From assembly GCF_002105155.1 (NCBI RefSeq), contig NW_019028994.1, forward strand, positions 1 to 64,000: 64,000 nt of DNA. Direction: 5' to 3'. The notes beneath the pieces are model-generated. The model was given only the letters and a program-made list of their open reading frames with translations. It searched no databases and was not told the DNA's origin. Within the stretch, counting starts at the first letter, position 1; each line of letters begins with the position of its first letter. The position numbers and the translations under genes are program-made. Of the stretch, positions 47,592 to 60,852 are shown piece by piece. The stretch is from Lobosporangium transversale (taxonomy: Eukaryota > Mortierellomycota > Mortierellomycetes > Mortierellales > Mortierellaceae).

Positions 47592-48010
47592 GATTTAATA
47601 AAGATGAAGTGAAAAGTAAAAGTTTTTTTTTATAGTGTGTGTGAAGAGATTAAAAGATGAATGCTATGAATAGTAAATGATATGCAGATGATAGTGTGAT
47701 AAAAATGAAATGAAATATGAAGGGTCTTTTTCCTGCTTATACTATTGCTCTTATTCTTCCTTTCTAGTTTTTCTAGTCTTTGTGCGCAGACGAAGAAAAA
47801 AAAAAAAAAAAAAAAATGAGAAGGAAGGAAAGAAGGAAGGAAGCATAAAAAAGCAAGGTGCAAAGTTCAAGGGAACCTTTCTAAATAATTAGACCAAGTG
47901 ATTTTTTTTTTTTTTTTTTTTATTGTGGCGCATGCTGAAATAAAAACATAAGAGTGACTGGTTTATTAAAACACATAAAAAAACTACTGAAAAAAAAAAG
48001 TAATTAGGCT
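47592..48010. other. Midasin promoter / PSS 3' region
   Basis: Separates two genes on the same strand. It contains an A tract at about 47798-47815 and a T tract at about 47901-47921. No TATA box or gene is evident. Confidence 0.5.
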
Positions 48011-49616
48011 TCACTGCGCCTTTGCCTTCGATACACCACTGGCAGTGCTACTACTTGGCCTGTACTTGGGAAGCAAATAGAACTTGTAGATGGGATACAC
48101 AGTGAGTAGTGTCAGGAACACCATCCAAAAATAAATAACCGGCTTGGGTGCAGGATCAGGAAACTCTCCTTGGCCAAACTTGAAAACGATTAACACTTCG
48201 GTTGCAATATTGGCGATCAACAACCAAGCCTGTGGCCCAATGCGCTTGCAATTGCTATTACACAAAGCGAAAGGAAATAAACCAATAGAGTATGAGTAAT
48301 GGCATATCCTAGATTAGATATGTAATCACAGATCTCAAATACAAGACGCTACTTACGCATCGTGGAAGTACTGATAAGCCTCGCGCACACCAGGGATCCC
48401 GAACATAAAGAAGGCAAAGATTCGAATCACATTGATGATATGTGCGGGAGGAATCCACAGTAACGTCTTAAGGTAGAATGCGTTCAACTCGCAAATTAAG
48501 AACTTGAGAATGAGAGTTGTAGAAAGGAAAAGAGGTCTCTGTGAGTACGATACAAGAAAAGCACAATGTACAGACTAGCAAGAGTTCCGGGTGAGGATCC
48601 TGATTGATCTCTTTACCATAGTGAGTAGAAAGATAACAGTACAATAACTCTTAAAGTTCTTGGTGGAATTCCATTCAAACTTCGTCCAGGACTTTGGTGT
48701 GAACTGCTGCATCGTGCGCTTCATCTTTCCCTTGATGGTTGGGATATCTGACCATCCTTGCCAAGAATACTGCTTCATCTCAAAGTACTCACAGGTCTTG
48801 ACACCCAAGTACATGCCCAACCAGTTGCAAAGTAAAACATCCAGAATCCACTAGCAAAAGCAAACAAACAAGGTAAAAATAGCTCTGCTTAATTAAAATG
48901 ATGGGTCAGGGACAATTAGCAAGAATGAGATCGTAGAGCAGCAACAAAAAAAAACCTACATGGTCCCACCAGCACTCGTCAAAGTTGTTGAGCTGGTGCG
49001 AGAGCGAATATTCCATGACTTCGAACATGATTGACAAAATCCAACAGAAAGTGTAGTCACGTATGATCAACGCCTTACAGAACCATCCGATAGCATGAGC
49101 AAGGACAAACTCATCAAATACTTGACCCTACATTAAGAAGTAATATAATAAAGGATCCCAGATGGCGGGAAGAGACAAGAAAAGGATATATCAAAAAGAT
49201 ACGAGATGAATGAATTCTCCTCACATAACATTCAGAATGGAAGAAATGCTCTCTGACCAACTGAAAAGGCCATAAATCAAGATGCTAAAAAAAAAAAAAA
49301 AAAAAAAAAAAACGGGGGAAGGGGAGGGCCAATGAGGGCCTTGCACCTACCACAACGTTGTCCCAAGTCAATTCACAGGCGTCGCCATATGATTTTTCGG
49401 GCAATGGAACACCAAGAGACGGATCAAGATACTTGAAGAACATTCTCGCATCATGCTTGTTCTAGTAGGTGTAACAATGTTTAAGTCTGTTTAAGTTTGT
49501 GTTCCCTCGTTTGATCATCGACAACATAAACAAATGATGCGAGAGTGAGAGTGGGAAAGTTGTAAACTACAGATGACGAAAAATATAGAATGGTCCAGCA
49601 ACTTCTTATCTTTCTA

Positions 49617-49648
<32 letters not shown>

Positions 49649-50386
49649 CCACTGTTTTACCTGGAAAAGTAGAAAGACGAGAAAGAGCTGATACACGACA
49701 CCTAAAGCCAAGACAACTCGCCAGAGAGCAGGATGGGGTCTCAGTAGTAAACTGTCTCGGAATTGAAGCATACCGAAGACGCAAAAGGATCCAATTGCTG
49801 CTGTCACACCACTAATTTGGCAAGGATGAATCGGAAAAGAAGGGGAAGACCTCTGTCATCAGTATATTAAATGTATTAAGTAAGCACTTTATGAAAGCTT
49901 TTATGAGAAAAAGGACTCGTACAGCTTCACGTTTGCACTTGTATCATCAATATCGGGAGTCATCGCCACGTAGACAAGACCGAGCAACATGGCTCCGAGG
50001 ATGGTAAGAGTTCTTGGCGTATCTATTAGTCAATAATAGCACCGTAAGGTATGTTAGATTCCCTAGTTCCTGGATCTGATATCACTGGAATTTGTTTTGC
50101 CATACTAAGTGTCCTTTTTTTTATTAGCATAATAATCATTACAGAAGAATCCTACGGCAGGGTCCTGCTCCGTATGTGTTTTTTGAAACTGAACCGAAGT
50201 GTCTTTAGTGAACCATTCAGGCTTATCGTCAAGTGAAGAGGATGCATCCGAAAGAGTAGACAATGCAGACGAACTGGATGCCTGGCGTGACTTGAGGAGA
50301 GTAGACCGAAAAGTCATCTCTGCATGAACATGGTCATGCTCTTCACTTGTGGAAGCATTCGAGAGGTGATCCTGTGAGATGGTCAT
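48011..50386 (-). CDS. Base-exchange phosphatidylserine synthase (plant/animal type)
   Basis: Nine exons: 50386-50143, 50025-49923, 49811-49661, 49461-49351, 49284-49225, 49127-48960, 48850-48617, 48538-48357 and 48254-48011. They are phase-consistent and give 498 aa. After a soluble Ser-rich N-terminus come [91 protein letters not shown] and GKMKRTMQQFTPKSWTKFEW, the conserved core of the PTDSS/PSS1 family. These ER membrane enzymes swap serine for the choline or ethanolamine head group of existing phospholipids. Many fungi such as yeast instead use the unrelated CDP-diacylglycerol enzyme Cho1. The DARxFxKxLDPxLGVxLPExSYG block resembles plant PSS1 more than the human paralogues, as judged from memory. 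Introns carry long A/T runs. The family assignment is secure; the physiological substrate is inferred. Confidence 0.92.
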
Positions 50387-50454
50387 TGTATAAAAACTCT
50401 CTCTCTCACACCCTTTTTTGTTGTTGTTGTTCTGCTGTTCTGCTGTTCTTCCGA

Positions 50455-50490
<36 letters not shown>

Positions 50491-50568
50491 GGAATTGTTC
50501 TTCCTGTGAATCCAACAATTAACGAATGAGAAAAGAAATAGACGAGTGAGAAGTTGATTGAATCAATA

Positions 50569-50599
<31 letters not shown>

Positions 50600-53405
50600 G
50601 CAAAAGGACGAAATATTACTGAACAAAATAAGCATTTTTTTGATCTTCCTCCCAGGTGTCCAGTCATCTGCTTCTTCCCTGTTTCTGCTTCTGCTTCTAT
50701 TTCGGCTTCTGAATCTGAATCTGAGACTGGTACCAGCAACCGTTGATTGGCGGTGATGACTCTTCTCGAACTTCCTTGGCAAGGCCACGTTGCTTGGCTT
50801 TCTTTTTTTATTATTATTATTTTCCTTTCACGGGTTGCTGTTACAAAGGATTGAACCACAGATCCGGACATTGTAAGCTTTGAATATCATGAGTCGTGCC
50901 AGTACTTCACTCGGACAATATTAATGATTTGTACAGTAATATATCTCTTACTTGGATGTATCACCAACCTGTAGTGTAATCACTACACGCCAAGATCATA
51001 TTAAAGCCCTATACGATGCAAGCTGTTTCATTTCGCCACCAGAACAATAACATACTATCACAGATGGCAAATCTGGATACAATAAATATTAAATATGGTA
51101 AGAGAGACAACAAAGATAGTCCGAAAAAAAAAAAAAAAAAAAAAAAAAGATAGAGAGCCATGCTTGGCAAGATTAAACTGATTCATCAAGACCAAACCCA
51201 GATGTCAGAGGCTACCTGCTATATCAAGACTTCTACAATAGGAAAGCTTAACTGTTCACTCATTTGATTTTGCTCAGTGTCCCTTGATCCACGTTCTTAT
51301 GAAAGGTCGGTCATTCTTAGAAAAAGTTCTGAATGTGGACAAGAGGATAATCAAAACAAATGGGTAGATTGGCAGAATAAAATTAATGCCCATCAAATTG
51401 AACGCGTTCATCCGGTCATTTCAACTCGGGTATTTTTTAGTAGTAACAAAAGCTACTTCACTTTTTGAAAGAAAATACCAGAAAATACCACAAAGAAATG
51501 AACCACTTCTTCTACCAGAAAAGTTCTTCCTCACCCTCCAGCAGTAACAGTCGGGATATTTTGGTCATACTTCATTATGTCATAGTTAGTGGATTTGACT
51601 GGTTATCTCTTAGATTTGCACTCTGTCACGCACTGTTTCTCGGCTCCCTTGTAGAAGTAACATTGGAGCGACCTGGAGGTAGGATCACTTTACTGTTGAA
51701 AACAATAAAAAAACGATATGGATAAAAGGTATGACAGCTCCTCTTCTCTGGCAAACAAGCAACATCGATTTCACTTCAGAGGAAGTAATGTTTCCAGCAC
51801 TCTAGTACGTTTGTATGGATTGATACAGAGGACACACCGTGGGCGATTCATATCATTAGTTCTGTTGAGACATTCTTGGTGAAAGCAAGTAGGATCAAGA
51901 ATTGAAGAAAGTGAAAGGATGAGTATGACTTTTGCTTCTTAAGCATGGTCTTTCCCATCCAAATCTAATATTTGCCACCAATACACATCATTTTAAATGT
52001 AAACGGGAATGTCCATGCATGCTGCTAGGAAAGGGGAAAGAAACCCAGGCCACTGTGTCTGTGCCTGCCTGAAACAGAAAAGGTGGTATACAAAAGTTTG
52101 TCGCCATTTGCCCTGGAAAGACTTCTGTTTTCTCTCAACAAAGCTCACGTGCTCTGGTGCCAAAGTGCACTGGTGCATCGGTTGCTTGGATATAACAGCA
52201 CTATTCTATGATAAGCAGATGACAGACTGCACCGGCTGTTTCATGAACTATAGACAAAAGGATATGCAAACACAGACGCAACGACAGAAATTGTGCATTA
52301 AACATGGATAGTTGTGTTGTCTGACCATCTCTTTTCAACGTCTCTCTCATTCATCCTTTTCTTTTTCGTTCGTTCACCCCCTTTTGGAGGGTTCTCTTGT
52401 TGTTGGTACCCTACACATTATCTGTCAAGCGACCCGTATACCATCACTATCGATCCCCACTTTTCGCTGCTTCAACGGCTAGAACTGCCATTACCGTTTG
52501 CTTTCTGTTGTTCAGTCAGTTTGTTTTCATTAATTGTAAGTGTTTAATCAGAATTTTTAACAATACTTGACATGCCTAACCCCTTATGAATAGTAAACAA
52601 AGGAAAACTTCCCCCTGTGTTCCCCCTGTGTCATTCACGGGACCCCCGGCGGTGAAGAATAAAAAAGAAATGTTCTACGAAAATGTTGTTGAATGTTTGA
52701 ATGTCTGCCAAATACAAAAAAGGCTGAGAAACGGATGACATCCTTATTCACCCCTTTATTCCAGCGTATGTTGTATTACATATGTCATGATGTCGCTGTT
52801 GAAGCTTGTTTGTTTGTTTATGTACACTACTCCGCTCAGGGACACAGACAGGGCACGCGCACGCGTGGGCGCATTTTTGGGAAAAGAAGAGAAAACAATG
52901 ATTATAATATAGCCATTAACATCAAGAAGCATCTCTTTTTCCTTCTTCTTCCTTTCCCTTTTCTTTTTCTTTTCTCATTCCACTCTTCGTTTCAACGCGT
53001 TCTCATCTATTTGTACATAGTCTTTATTCGATTACCCTCTAATCAACCTTTTTAGAATCCATCTTAAGAAAACGCCTTTTTTTTTTATCCGTTGATTACA
53101 CCTATTTATCAAGACAGATATACCTCTTTTATTTTTTCTTGTTGTTGTTAATCATCATCACTGACCTTTGTTTAATTCATTCTCTTCCTTATTGATGTCT
53201 TCAGCGCAGGCCAATTGAGGACAAAAACAAAAACAACAACAATAAGGAAAAAAGAAAAGCAAAGCAAAAGCACCACACTTTACAATATACCACAAAAGAG
53301 GATAGCAGGAGTCCCCGCTTTCATTTGTACAACCCACTCCCCCTTCCTTCACTCCTATTCCTTCCTCTCTCAAAAGCTGTTACAAAAGCATCAAGATATT
53401 AAACC
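50387..53405. other. Gene-poor region upstream of PSS and IQGAP
   Basis: About 3 kb between divergently transcribed genes. Poly(A) runs occur at 50457-50488, 50571-50596 and 51124-51148. Frames at 50563-50871 (minus, with Ser/Arg- or Glu-rich alternative readings), 51277-51725 and 52009-52311 (plus, Cys-rich) have no recognisable domain or clear splice context. The final 300 bp are pyrimidine-rich and likely include the IQGAP promoter and leader. Confidence 0.5.
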
Positions 53406-55739
53406 ATGTTGTCCAATGCAAGACCCATGTCGGCACTGATCTCAGTCTCGTCATTAGGCGACCTGACCATGAATGGAGATACCGAAGATGTCACAGGTAA
53501 GAAAAAAAAAGTGAACAGATAACAAGATGACAATATACATGTGTCTGCATCACCATTCGTTCTGTCAGGAAAGGAAAAATAGGGAAGACCTTGACAGTAC
53601 ACAAGGAAAAGCTAGTCTAACCACCAAGGACACAGAAATGAGAGAGATGAAGTGCAGTTATTTTTTATTTTTTCATCATAACCAACGCACTATACGCACA
53701 AACCATGTCTTTGTTGTTGATGGTGCTGGACAGGTTTGGTTTAGTGCCTTTTCTGTGTATTGTGAACTTTATTGAAAATAATCATTGCAGTTGGAAATGT
53801 CCCGACCGATGATCGATGTGTGATGCCATTACACCCTTATTTTGGTAAATGATTAAACGGGCGAAAGAAGACTAGTGGTCAGGTCCATACAATTTATGAA
53901 CAGATGGCCCAAAACGACACTTTTCCTCCTGAAATTTCCCGGCATATGGCTTCAGTAACAGCGGTTGTGCCTAAGGGAATTCACCACGACAACAGAGACA
54001 ACAACAGCAAAAGATAGGAAAGTTTTTTTGCTTACAAAGGGGCTCCTCCAATGTGGGGTGTGTGAAAGTGGATGGATCGGATGAACACATGATTTTATTA
54101 CTATTCCAAACCTGTGTAGGTGATGCTTTCACAATTCAAGAAACCCAAAGTGGATTCAAAAGAAGGGATGGAAAGAGCAACTATACGATGCTGGGATACA
54201 TTGCTGAACATGGCTCATTCAGATGATGACATTACTCATTCATTCGGTATATACAATTCATTACTAACACTATCTTTGCCCTTGTAAAATACTTTTACTT
54301 AGGCATGAGAGGTCGTATTCGACTGACACGCGAAGACGGGGCAAGAGGAGGCCGCTGGATGGATCAGTCTCGCAAGCAAGTGCAAGCATACGACTACCTG
54401 TGCCATATTGGAGAAGCCAAAGAGTAAGCACATTTCATCCATTATACTTTTATATATATAACAAGAAATGCCATCTAATGGACCCTAATTATTTATCGAT
54501 ACATCCTTATTGTAAATTAAAGGTGGATTGAGGCCTGTATTAATGAAGAGATCGACCCAATTATCACATTGGAAGAGGGTCTTCGGAATGGCGTTGCATT
54601 AGCAAAGCTGGCACGGTTCTTTGATCCATCTTCAGTAAAAAAAATCTTTGAGCATCCAGTTCTTCAGTATAAGCATTCCGATAATATCAACTGTCTCTTT
54701 AAGGCTATGCGCAACATCAAACTACCAGAGGTAACCACAACAACAGCAAATTATGATTTCTGCATTTTATGACATCTGTGCTCTCAAAATTTTTCCCTCT
54801 GACATCATTTTTTTTTTTTTTTTCAGATTTTTATTTTTGAGTTGACAGATCTATACGACAAGAAAAACATCCCCAAGGTCATCTACTGCATCCATGCACT
54901 CTCACACATGCTTGCTCAAAAGGGAATGGCTCCCAACATTAAGAATCTTGTAGGAGAACTTCAATTCACAGACGCAGAAATTCATGCAACCCGTCAGGGT
55001 TTAGATGCAGCAGGCGTATCTCTTCCTAGTTTCGGTAATGTTGGATCAGCACTAGCGAGGGAATTAAAAGGACCCGAGTTTGCAATTGCAGAAGCAATCC
55101 CTGAAGAAATAGAAGAAGAAGAACCAGAACCGGAGACTTTACTATCAAATCAGGAACTACGGGATCTTTTCTGGGCCAACAATACAGATTCAATTGTAAG
55201 GTGTCAAGCCATATGGAGGGGTGCTTTAGAGAGGAAACGATTCTTGGCACGGAGAAATATGCTTATGGAGGCCGAAGAGTTCTTTATTAAGCTTCAGGCC
55301 CAGACACGTGGTTTGCTTGTGAGGCGGAAATTCCATAACCGACTACAAGAGCTACATACGTTTGAGCCGCAAGCGATAACAGTAAGTCTTGCTTCTTTTT
55401 TTCACTCCTTTTCCAGCTCTAGGCCCTTGGGCTTAAAATTGGGGATATATAAAGAGGAAATGTGATCTAACATTCCTTTATCATAACAAACTGTAGATCC
55501 AAAAACATGTTCGTGGCTATCTACAACGCAAAAAATACCAGGGCCGTCAACAACATTTTAAGAACCATGTTGACAGCGTTATTAAGATGCAAAGTCTTTT
55601 CCGTGCCAAAGCTGCCAAAGACGCCTATCGCAGTTTGAGTAGGTTTTTTTTTCTCTTTAATTGAGATTATTGAGAAGCGTTGAGGTCTCATCTGAAAGTG
55701 CTTTTCCTTTTGTAGCTACCTTACGGATGCTGATTTCAA

Positions 55740-55770
<31 letters not shown>

Positions 55771-56603
55771 GCTTCGGGCATCAACCCCCCTATCTCGACG
55801 CTCAAGTCTTTCTTGCATCTCTTGAATGACAGCGATTTTGATTTCGAAGAAGAACTAGAACTTGAAAACTTACGTCAGCTGGTGGTTCGCCGTATTCGCG
55901 AGAACACTCAGTCAGATGCTCAATTAAACGAGTTGGATATTAAGATTGCATTGCTGGTTCAGAACCACATTACACTGGATGAAGTGATCAAGACCACAAC
56001 TTCGTTGACGAAAAAGAAACAACAGCGTCGCATGTCAATGCCAGTCTCCGCTACCAGCAACCCTTATACGCTAAAGTCGTTGGACCGTGAGAGTCGTGAC
56101 CGATTAGTGTTGTATCAGCAGCTCTTCTATTTACTACAGACTCAGCCCACGTACTTTAGCAGGCTGTTCTTTATGATGTCTAAGACTGGATTGTTCACAG
56201 ACAGAATCAAGAAGCAGATTGAGAGCATTGTCCTCACGCTTTTCGGATATGCACAAAACTCACGAGAGGAGTACTTGTTGCTCAAGTTGTTCAAGGTAAA
56301 AAAAAAAAAAGCACATTACACACGCTTTGGCTTAACAATGCCAAGCACATCCGTGAAGCGAATGATGAATCCTAATTGAACTTTTTTTTTTTTTTTTTTT
56401 TTTTTGTAGCAATCTATCTTTGAGGAAGTAGGAGAAATTCTGAATGTCAATGACTTCATGCGTGGCAACTTTATGTTCGTGAAAATGGTCATGGTCTACG
56501 TCCGCGGAGCCAAAGAACGTCGTTACTTGCGTGATCTTCTTGGCCCCCTGGTTCGCCAAGTCCTTGAAGATGACTTTTTGGACCTCGAAAGTGATCCACT
56601 CAT

Positions 56604-56642
<39 letters not shown>

Positions 56643-57129
56643 ATGTGTTGATGCTCTTAACGCTTCCTTGCCCATTAATACGTCAACCTCTGCTTCCCGA
56701 ATAAAAACGTAGATCTACAAAGCCAGTATCAACAATGAAGAATTGCGCACGGGTCGACCTTCAGAGCGTCCACTCCATATTGATCACACCGAGGCATTGG
56801 CTGACCCAGAGACCCGCACAACATTCATTCATCATTTGCAAGAATTACGCCTGCGCACTGAGATGTTTTTGAATGCAATTCTGGAAAGCTTACCAAGGAT
56901 GCCTTATGGTATCCGTTACATTGCCAAGGAGGTTGGAAACGCTCTTCGCTTAAAATTCCCTGAGGAACCTGAGGAAAACATCATGAAGGCTGTCGGCAAT
57001 TTGATCTACTACCGATACCTCAACCCTGCGATTGTGTACGTTTGACTACTTTTTGAAAAAGAGGAAAAACGTATGCCATGAATGAAAAGACATTCTAAGC
57101 GTATCTCGCTTTCTTAATTTCTCATTTGC

Positions 57130-57161
<32 letters not shown>

Positions 57162-58825
57162 CTCTCTCGCCATGTTATAGTGCGCCAGAAGGTTTTGATG
57201 TCATTGAGGGAGTTGTCAATCCTATGCAACGTAAGAATTTGGCCGAAATCTCCAAGATGCTCAACCAGATTTCAGTCGGAAAGTTATTCTCGGACGACAA
57301 TGTGTACCTCAAGCCTCTAAACGAGTATGTAGGCTATGCAGGAGCACGTTTCGCCACATACTTTAAGAATGGTAAGGCTTACAAGCAGGAAAGAATCACC
57401 TAACGGAGGATTAGAAAACCCGAATGCTCCTTGCTTTCTTACTGACCCTTTCAATTATTTTATTTTGTTTTTATGCTTCTCCCAATAGTTGTGGAAGTCG
57501 AGGAGCCTGAGATGCAATTCCAGATTAACGAGTATGTTGATCAGGTGAACACAATCCGTCCCACTGTCTATATCTCGCCCTATGAAATCTTCAACATGCA
57601 TGCTATGCTTATCGATAAGATTGATTTCCTTGCACCAGAGATGGAGGACCCTCTTCGTGTCATTCTTTCAGAGCTTGGTAATCCTCCAGCTGGTTATGAG
57701 GAACATTCTCAGGGTCATGGTGAAGTCTGTTTAACGTTGCAGAATCGGTTTACAGCCAATTTGGATGACCCTGATATGGATCTGAAACATTTGTTTGTGG
57801 AGACCAAGCGTTATATCCTGGCCATCATTCGCATTCAGTCTGGTCAGAACTTGATGGAAATTTTAGAGCGTCGTGTGACAATTCATGAGGAGCAAGCTTG
57901 GGAGGAACTGAAAGCCACAGAACTGAACCGTCAACAACATCATCAACGGAGAATAGAAAACGTGTCGGAGTCTTCGTTAAATGACCATTTCCGTGCTGCA
58001 GCGAATAATATGATGGCGGACATGAATGCGATGAGATTCATTGAGTTGAAGCAGCATGCAATTGACGGTATCTTGCAGCTCGAGTCAACGGGCAAGGTGA
58101 CACGAAAGAATGGGTACCAGGATATGATCAATGCAATTGCACTTGATATCCGAACTAAGCACCGTCGTCGTCTCCAGCGTGCAGCAGAATTGAACCAGGT
58201 GAAGCAGACGTTGAGCAACTTGAATGAGAAGAGACAATACTTGGAGAGTCAGATTAAGTCGTACCATGATTATGTCGAGTCATGTATGAACAATATTACG
58301 ACCAAGAAGGGCAAGAAGCAACGCTATGTGATGCCCTTCACGAAGCAATATTTCCATATCCGCAACTTGCAGCGACATGGCAAGGTGCCTCAGTTTGGAT
58401 CGTTCAAGTACACGGCTCAAAAGTTGTTTGAGAAGGGAGTGTTAATTAAGCTTGAAGGAGTGTCTCCTAAGCAGTACTCACAGATTTCGTTGACAATTTC
58501 ATGTGACGAACCAGGATTGTTCCAGATTGAGGCCGAGACCTCGATTCTGATGATGAAGATGCCAGTGACGAGTATGGAGTTGAGGTTAGAAGATCTATTG
58601 CAATGCCAGTTCAACAACATCCAGATCATGAGTCTGTTTGATGATATGGCAAAGGTCAATGTGAATCTTTTGCTTTTCTTGGTTAACAAAAAGTAAGTTT
58701 TTGGTGCTCTTTTTCTCTTTCTCTCTGTGTGCTTGTGTGTGTATGTGGCCATCAAGCCCATCAGTTTATGCAACTTTACTAACGTATGATTGGACAATTG
58801 TTATTGTTACAGGTTCTACATCTAG
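53406..58825 (+). CDS. IQG1: IQGAP family scaffold (Iqg1/Rng2-like)
   Basis: Eleven exons: 53406-53496, 54303-54423, 54523-54730, 54827-55381, 55497-55638, 55772-56295, 56410-56604, 56713-57035, 57181-57371, 57489-58692 and 58813-58825. They keep frame and give 1,188 aa, shorter than yeast Iqg1 or human IQGAP1. A calponin-homology domain (about residues 60-175) holds AKEWIEACINEEIDPI and LEEGLRNGVALAKLARFFDP. Four IQ-like motifs lie at about 260-372 (VRCQAIWRGALERKR, IKLQAQTRGLLVRRKF, IQKHVRGYLQRKKY, IKMQSLFRAKAAKDAY). A GTPase-activating-protein-related domain spans about 440-790 with YLNPAIVAPEGFDV, and a RasGAP C-terminal domain occupies about 980-1115. IQGAPs link actin, calmodulin/myosin light chains and Cdc42-type GTPases at the cytokinetic ring; the related domain usually lacks GAP activity. 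Exon 2 placement is the least certain join: an open segment at 54120-54246 was considered but contains a stop in the required phase. The last exon encodes only FYI. Confidence 0.92.
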
Positions 58826-59904
58826 ACATACACACGCGGTCCATATTCACACACAGCAGGAAGATGACAGGTGTAATAGACGTGCCGCTGCATTTCTCCC
58901 CTTTCCTCGCCTCACCCCTAATGTTAATAATCATTGTGACCAAATAAATTTTTTTTATCTATTCACCACACGCGTCCAAATCTTTGACACGTCACAGGAG
59001 ACGAATTTTTTTTTTTTTTTTTGCATCTCTTTCCTTCCCTTTTTTGTTTTCTTTTTTTTTTTTTTGCTCCCATTGCCATTTGACCTTGGCCTTCATTGGC
59101 CAAGGCACTGGTTTTTGTAATGTCGACCTTCTGATGCGTCGGGTTTATACATTTACTTTTCCAGGATAAAAAAAAAAAAAAAAAAAAAAAAGTAAGAACA
59201 TTGAATTCAATTATGAACATGTACAGAAAAAAACTTGGAATGAATGCTGACTCGACAATATCTTTGATGCAGTTAGATGCTCCGCTCGAGTTTTCTTGAG
59301 CGTTAACATGAAGTTGGTGGGAGTGTCTTCAGGGAGCACAGCTGGTATTACCACTATGTGCTCCACCTACAAAGTAAGAACAATTGATGATACTGGATGG
59401 TTCTGCCGTTTTTTTTTCCTTTTTCCTTTTTTCCTTTTATAATGATACTTACTACCCGGATGCTGTCTTTGTTTTAATAACATCAATTAGAATAAAAAAC
59501 GAGATTCAAAAGAGACACGGGTATGGATCTGTTATCCTTGATTCATCAATTTTGCATAATTGACTCGTCCTATTAACTTTTCTTTTTTCTTTTTTCTTCC
59601 AACAGCTACAGAAACGGTCTTTCGATCCGTTTCTTAGCCGGCGGCGGGCGGGGAGAGGGAAGTGAATCGGAGATTGTTGGATGGAAACCAATTTCATCCA
59701 AAATCCAAGAAATCAGCCAGTCCCCGCATAGGGGTTGGTTAATCGGGCGGCGCCCCCCCTCCCCCTTATTATACCCTGCTGTGTCTTGTAATCAGTTTTT
59801 TTTTTTTTTTCTTTTATTGCGCTGGAGCGCCGGATGATGGCTTAATTTTAATCAACATACCTGCCTCATTCGGAGTGAACTCCATGTACATTAATAAAAT
59901 AGAT

Positions 59905-59942
<38 letters not shown>

Positions 59943-60795
59943 TATCGCGTATGATGTCGAGAAAGAAAAATGGAATAACTCATTCACTAATATTCAAAGG
60001 AACTGTTTAGTAAAAAACATTACAGAATACAGAGCGAGTAGTTGGATAAAAGAAAGAGGACTACAAGAGAAGAATGAATTCCCCCCTGATTCCCCCTGTC
60101 CGTTCAACAGCTCTGATTGGATGTGTGAAATAATTGCTAAGGATCTGATCTTTGTGTTCAAACTGCAGTGTTCATGCAGCTCCAACTATTGTTCCAATTG
60201 TTCTGGGACGATCTTGATTAATAACCACATGCTTTCTCCCTCTATCCCTGTACCCACCTGCTCCAATCTTTTCTAAACATCAGGAGGCGAGATATCTCTT
60301 TGGACGGAGGATATTCCATGGATTCTTTCAGTCTGAATCACAGATCCACTCATAAATCTTTGGGAGAGATGGGCTCAGAACCCGTTATTTTTGTCGGAGT
60401 ACCTAGTCTGGTCACTTCGTTCGAAATAATTTTTAAATACATCCGCGGAAACTGTTATCCATATTCTCTCCTTCAATAGAGCGCCTATCCCAAACCTGTT
60501 CTTCCTACCGCACCTGTTATGACCACACAATCGTCGTGTAGACTTGTTGATCTTTTTGAATCTCATTTCTGACGACATGCTCCCGATTGTTGGTTTGCTA
60601 CTCTTTTGTACTCCTGTTGCCATTTGAGTGTTATGTGTAGAATTTTATTACAGACATGCTTTTTTCATTCAATAGCCTGCCTGATACATCTAGGCAATCC
60701 TCCTACTACTCATCCTTTTGATAGCCATATCGTGGAAAAATTATTCATCATCATATCATTTGTATATGCATCATGCCCCATGGGGCTATTGGGGT

Positions 60796-60828
<33 letters not shown>

Positions 60829-60852
60829 GAAAAAATGCTAATAGTATTTTGT
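58826..60852. other. Convergent intergenic region, no gene
   Basis: About 2 kb between the 3' ends of IQGAP and TAP42. It contains several homopolymers (near 59007-59022, 59166-59190, an A run at about 59914-59939 directly after a T run, and a T run at 60798-60828) and a short G/C-rich island at about 59635-59765. Short frames show no recognisable product. Confidence 0.5.

Noticed and set aside
50563..50871. Minus-strand frame MSGSVVQSFVTA and an alternative Ser/Arg-rich frame
   Set aside because: No recognisable domain, it runs into a poly(A/T) tract, and the two overlapping frames cannot be distinguished; too weak to call a gene.
52009..52311. Cys-rich 100-codon frame as a possible secreted effector
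   Set aside because: It starts MSMHAARKGE with no signal peptide, the cysteines lack a recognisable spacing, and no splice context supports it.
54120..54246. Possible extra IQGAP exon between exons 1 and 2
   Set aside because: In the phase set by exon 1 it contains a stop codon before its donor site; skipping it gives a clean join.
59635..59765. G/C-rich island as a possible structured RNA or promoter
   Set aside because: No consistent stem or gene start is associated with it; only a compositional feature.
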